From Ruminococcus sp. UBA4240 (GTDB lineage: Bacteria > Bacillota > Clostridia > Oscillospirales > Ruminococcaceae): a DNA stretch of 16,232 bases. Location of the stretch: contig DGXE01000019.1 in assembly GCA_002395525.1 (NCBI GenBank), forward strand, positions 46,880-63,111, in the 5' to 3' direction. Below are positions 13,533 through 16,232 of this stretch, in pieces. The notes below the pieces were generated by a model, which did no database searches, had not been told where the DNA came from, and worked only from the letters and a program-made list of their open reading frames with translations. Position numbers and translations under genes: made by a program. Each line of letters starts with the position of its first letter. Position 1 is the stretch's first letter.

Positions 13533-16025
13533 TTAACCATTAGGATTTGCAGCCTGTGCATACTGATAGAGTGCACGGCACACATTTTTGAGTTCATTAC
13601 TTGTGGCTGTGCTGTTTACTACATTGTAGCAGTAGGTCATGGGACTATAAGTCACACTGAGACTGTCACTGTCTTTTATGGTCACGGTAAAGTCGTTTTT
13701 CAGCTCTTCTGCATTTATGCCTCTGATACGGGCTACCATATAGCTGCCGTTCTTTTCGGTCTCGACTTTCCTGTACCCGCAGGTAAACTTTGTATTGTCA
13801 GACAGCCCCTTGAAGTAGAGGGAAAGTGTGGTCTCTGACTTCAGAGAGAGAGTAGCACCCTCAAAGGTAACACCTGTGGGAAGAGTTGTAGCATTCTCAT
13901 TATAGGGGGCATTGATAGCATTATCTATATTATCTATCGATGTCACATCCCAGTTTTCAAACCTGTCATTATCAGCAAGGTTCTTATTGGCAAGGTCATC
14001 CGTGTTATAGTCAAAATAGATCTGTGCACAGGCGCCGTAGTTGAGCATTGCCTTGACAAGAGGCGCTGCCTTTGTGTATTCTGCATTGCCCTCGGTGTGT
14101 GCAAGCAGATAGTCTGCATAATCCCTGACAGTGAAGCTGTAAAGGCTGCCGGTTTTATCCCCGTCCTTCATCTGTGCGGTGATGGGGGCAGTCATTTCCT
14201 TTGCGGAGATGCTGCACCGGAACTTGTAGTAGGTCTTGCCGCCGATGCTCACCTCATTGCCCAACCAGACGGGGAGAGTCTGTGTTTCGGTCTTGCTGCC
14301 GTTGGGGACAGTGAACACCATTTCAGCGGTATCGCTTTCAAGAAGCTCATCGGAAAGCTCCATATAGAAGTTCACGCCGATGTCGCCCTCAAGGCTGATC
14401 GAATGTCCGTAAAGATGCTCGCCGAGCCCCATATCCACAAGGTCACCGGCGAATGTAACGTTTACCCTGTAGTGGGACTCGTCGGGGATACTGAATTTAG
14501 AACAATAAATATCATACTCCTCTTTCGGAACATGGCAGACAGTCTCTCTGTTGTCCTTAAAATCGCTATAAGCATCATTCCATGTAAGCTTGGACGGGTC
14601 GGCATAGCAGTAAACATCAGTGATACCTGTGCAGAGAGTGAACGCAGCACTGCCTATGCTTGTGACCTTGGCAGGAATTACTATTGATGTAAGAGCTGTG
14701 CAATTCAAAAACGCACTATCACCTATGCTTGTAACGCTGTCTGGTATCGTTACTGATGTCAGGTCTGTGCAATTAGAGAACGCATTATTGCCGATAGAAG
14801 TGATGCCGTCACCAATGATGACAGAGGTGATTTCAAAGATATAAGGCGCCCAATCGGCGGAATCCATAGCGCCCTTGCCGTAGATCGTAAGATTGCCGGT
14901 ATCGGGGACAAACAGCCAGTATGCGCTTTTACCGCACTTCCCATGCGGGGCATCCGTGTCGAATGTGACATTTACGCTGTCACCGAACTTCTTAACATAT
15001 TCCAGATAATCCTCCCCACCAACGTGGCAGACGGTTGTGCCGTCACGCTTGAAATCATCCCAGCCGCCATCGTTCCATGTCAGCTCTTCAGGGTCTGCAT
15101 AACAGTAAACATCTGTGATATTTGTGCAGTTATAGAACGCATCAGCCCCTATGCTTGTAACGCTGTAAGGTATCTCTATTGATGTAAGACCTGTGCAGTC
15201 AATGAACGCATTTTTGCCTATGCTTTCAACGCCGTATCCGATCTCAACAGAGGTGATATTGTCCTTATAGCTACTCCACGGCTGAGTGTTAGACTTATAA
15301 TCATTCATCGCCCCTGTGCCGCTGATAGTCAGCTTGCCGGTGCCAGTGTCAAAGCTAAAGTAGGCATTTTCTCCGCACTGACCATGCGGGGTATCCGTGT
15401 CGAATGTGACATTTACGCTGCCACTGAACTTCTTAACATATTCCAGATAATACGCCCGAGGAACATGGCATACAGTTGTACCGTCTTCCTTGAAATCATC
15501 ACAGCAGTCCTCGTTCCATGTCAGTTTTGAAGGGTCAGCATAGCAGTAAACATCTGTGATACCTGTACAGTTACGGAACGCATCAGCCCCTATGCTTTCA
15601 ACACTGTCGGATATTGTTATTGATGTAAGGCTTGTGCAGTTTGAAAACGCAAAATCGCCTATGCTTGTAACGCTGTCAGGTATCGTTATTGATGTAAGAC
15701 CTGTGCAGTCTAAGAACGCACAATTGCCGATAGAAGTGATGCCGTTTTTTATCTCAACAGAGGTGATATTGTTCTTATAGTTATACCACGGCTGAGCGTT
15801 AAACTCATACATAGCCCCCGTGCCGCTGATAGTCAGCTTGCCGGCATCGTCAAGCGACCATGTGGCATTATCTCCGCACTGACCGGATGTTTCTGATTCC
15901 AATGCGCTTGCCGTTATCGCCATACCCCCGAACAGATCAGAAACAGGCTTGATAGGCGTACTTCCCGACACAATCAGCAGAGCCAGCGCCGCCGCCAGTG
16001 CCTTTCTCCAAAATTTTCCTTTCAT
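13533..16025 (-). CDS. Secreted BspA-type leucine-rich-repeat protein
   Basis: The protein has 830 residues and a perfect AAAGGAGG 6 bp from the ATG. Residues 1 to about 42 form a Sec signal peptide (KGKFWRK, hydrophobic core ALAAALALLIVSG, probable cut after ITASA). Three tandem modules follow at about 46-212, 213-359 and 360-522. Each starts CG..A.W/F..D.G.L.I.G.GAM, goes on with LRR_5 units of the type SVTSIGDSAFLNCTALTSI, and (modules 1 and 2) ends with YADP..LTWN..VCHV..YLEYVKKF. Residues about 523-830 form a domain rich in beta structure, with GHSISLEGDIGVNFYMELSD and a helical end CRALYQYAQAANPNG. I recall this C-terminal type from other clostridial secreted proteins but know no name for it. 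No LPXTG anchor, dockerin or SLH domain is visible. A role in surface adhesion is inferred from BspA relatives. Base composition looks more AT-rich than the neighbours. Confidence 0.88.
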   Translation of the reverse strand: MKGKFWRKALAAALALLIVSGSTPIKPVSDLFGGMAITASALESETSGQCGDNATWSLDDAGKLTISGTGAMYEFNAQPWYNYKNNITSVEIKNGITSIGNCAFLDCTGLTSITIPDSVTSIGDFAFSNCTSLTSITISDSVESIGADAFRNCTGITDVYCYADPSKLTWNEDCCDDFKEDGTTVCHVPRAYYLEYVKKFSGSVNVTFDTDTPHGQCGENAYFSFDTGTGKLTISGTGAMNDYKSNTQPWSSYKDNITSVEIGYGVESIGKNAFIDCTGLTSIEIPYSVTSIGADAFYNCTNITDVYCYADPEELTWNDGGWDDFKRDGTTVCHVGGEDYLEYVKKFGDSVNVTFDTDAPHGKCGKSAYWLFVPDTGNLTIYGKGAMDSADWAPYIFEITSVIIGDGITSIGNNAFSNCTDLTSVTIPDSVTSIGDSAFLNCTALTSIVIPAKVTSIGSAAFTLCTGITDVYCYADPSKLTWNDAYSDFKDNRETVCHVPKEEYDIYCSKFSIPDESHYRVNVTFAGDLVDMGLGEHLYGHSISLEGDIGVNFYMELSDELLESDTAEMVFTVPNGSKTETQTLPVWLGNEVSIGGKTYYKFRCSISAKEMTAPITAQMKDGDKTGSLYSFTVRDYADYLLAHTEGNAEYTKAAPLVKAMLNYGACAQIYFDYNTDDLANKNLADNDRFENWDVTSIDNIDNAINAPYNENATTLPTGVTFEGATLSLKSETTLSLYFKGLSDNTKFTCGYRKVETEKNGSYMVARIRGINAEELKNDFTVTIKDSDSLSVTYSPMTYCYNVVNSTATSNELKNVCRALYQYAQAANPNG

Positions 16026-16129
16026 AAAAGACCTCCTTTACGCACAAAAGCGCACCCCACGGGACAGACTTATCCCATAGAGTACGCTTGTATCGTTGTA
16101 TTCAGTTGTGAAAAGGGCGCAGTTATGCC

Positions 16130-16191
<62 letters not shown>

Positions 16192-16193
16192 GC

Positions 16194-16222
16194 ATTATAC
16201 CGCATCGTCATACGCCTGTCAA
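16194..16222 (-). promoter_or_regulatory. Consensus SigA-type promoter of the LRR gene
   Basis: On the minus strand TTGACA (16222-16217), exactly 17 bp, then TATAAT (16199-16194): a perfect match in all twelve positions. A start near 16187 gives a leader of about 160 nt that includes the CAAG tract and a small GGGA..TCCC hairpin before the ribosome site. Confidence 0.9.
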
Positions 16223-16232
16223 CCCCTTTTGC

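Noticed and set aside
14097..14687. 196-codon plus-strand frame over the LRR gene
   Set aside because: Antisense to the secreted protein, with no start signal or domain.

Overview
The window looks like a plant-fibre or xylan-use region of a Gram-positive gut or rumen anaerobe of the Clostridia, most like Ruminococcus and relatives. The reasons are the gene families (GH115, GH3, GH13, a CUT1-type lipoprotein binding protein, a BspA-type leucine-rich-repeat surface protein, and a LacI-type sensor fused to GGDEF), the Gram-positive ribosome binding sites (GGTGAT or GGAGG) and the consensus SigA-type promoters. This placement is inferred from family content and style. No species can be named from the sequence alone.

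Layout. 1-1279 (minus): a GH3 glycosidase fragment running off the left edge, preceded 5 bp upstream by a DUF4380-like gene. 1280-1655: a degenerate intergenic repeat and a bidirectional terminator. 1656-3116 (minus): a lipoprotein solute-binding protein, divergent from 3373-6108 (plus), a GH115 alpha-glucuronidase. 6109-6371: a second repeat copy, then a promoter set among phased inverted operator half-sites. 6372-8021 (plus): an AlbA_2/HATPase_c_4 regulator with winged helices. 8022-8691: a 670-bp gene-free stretch built of repeat modules and heptamer tracts, ending in a promoter and a leader hairpin. 8692-10572 (plus): a LacI-type sensor joined to GGDEF. 10578-11441 (minus): an AraC regulator, divergent from 11668-13200 (plus), a GH13 enzyme. 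13201-13401: a repeat remnant and strong terminator hairpins. 13402-16025 (minus): a 39-residue peptide gene directly behind a secreted leucine-rich-repeat protein. 16026-16232: its leader and promoter, with a perfect (CTTG)15 tract where transcription should start.

How the genes may work together (inference). The lipoprotein would capture oligosaccharides. GH115, which has no signal peptide, would remove (methyl)glucuronic acid side groups inside the cell. GH3 would cut the remaining xylo-oligosaccharides, and the DUF4380 protein may act on a released sugar. GH13 handles alpha-glucans under a divergent AraC regulator. The LacI-GGDEF protein could turn sugar sensing into cyclic-di-GMP. The LRR protein could mediate surface contact, with possible repeat-length variation at its promoter. 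No ABC permease or ATPase gene is in view.

The less ordinary signals are the promoter-proximal tetranucleotide repeat, the small peptide gene, the phased operator array of the AlbA_2 regulator, and the intergenic repeat family. That family has a covarying hairpin and 7-bp tandem tracts, and in places supplies the ends of neighbouring genes.
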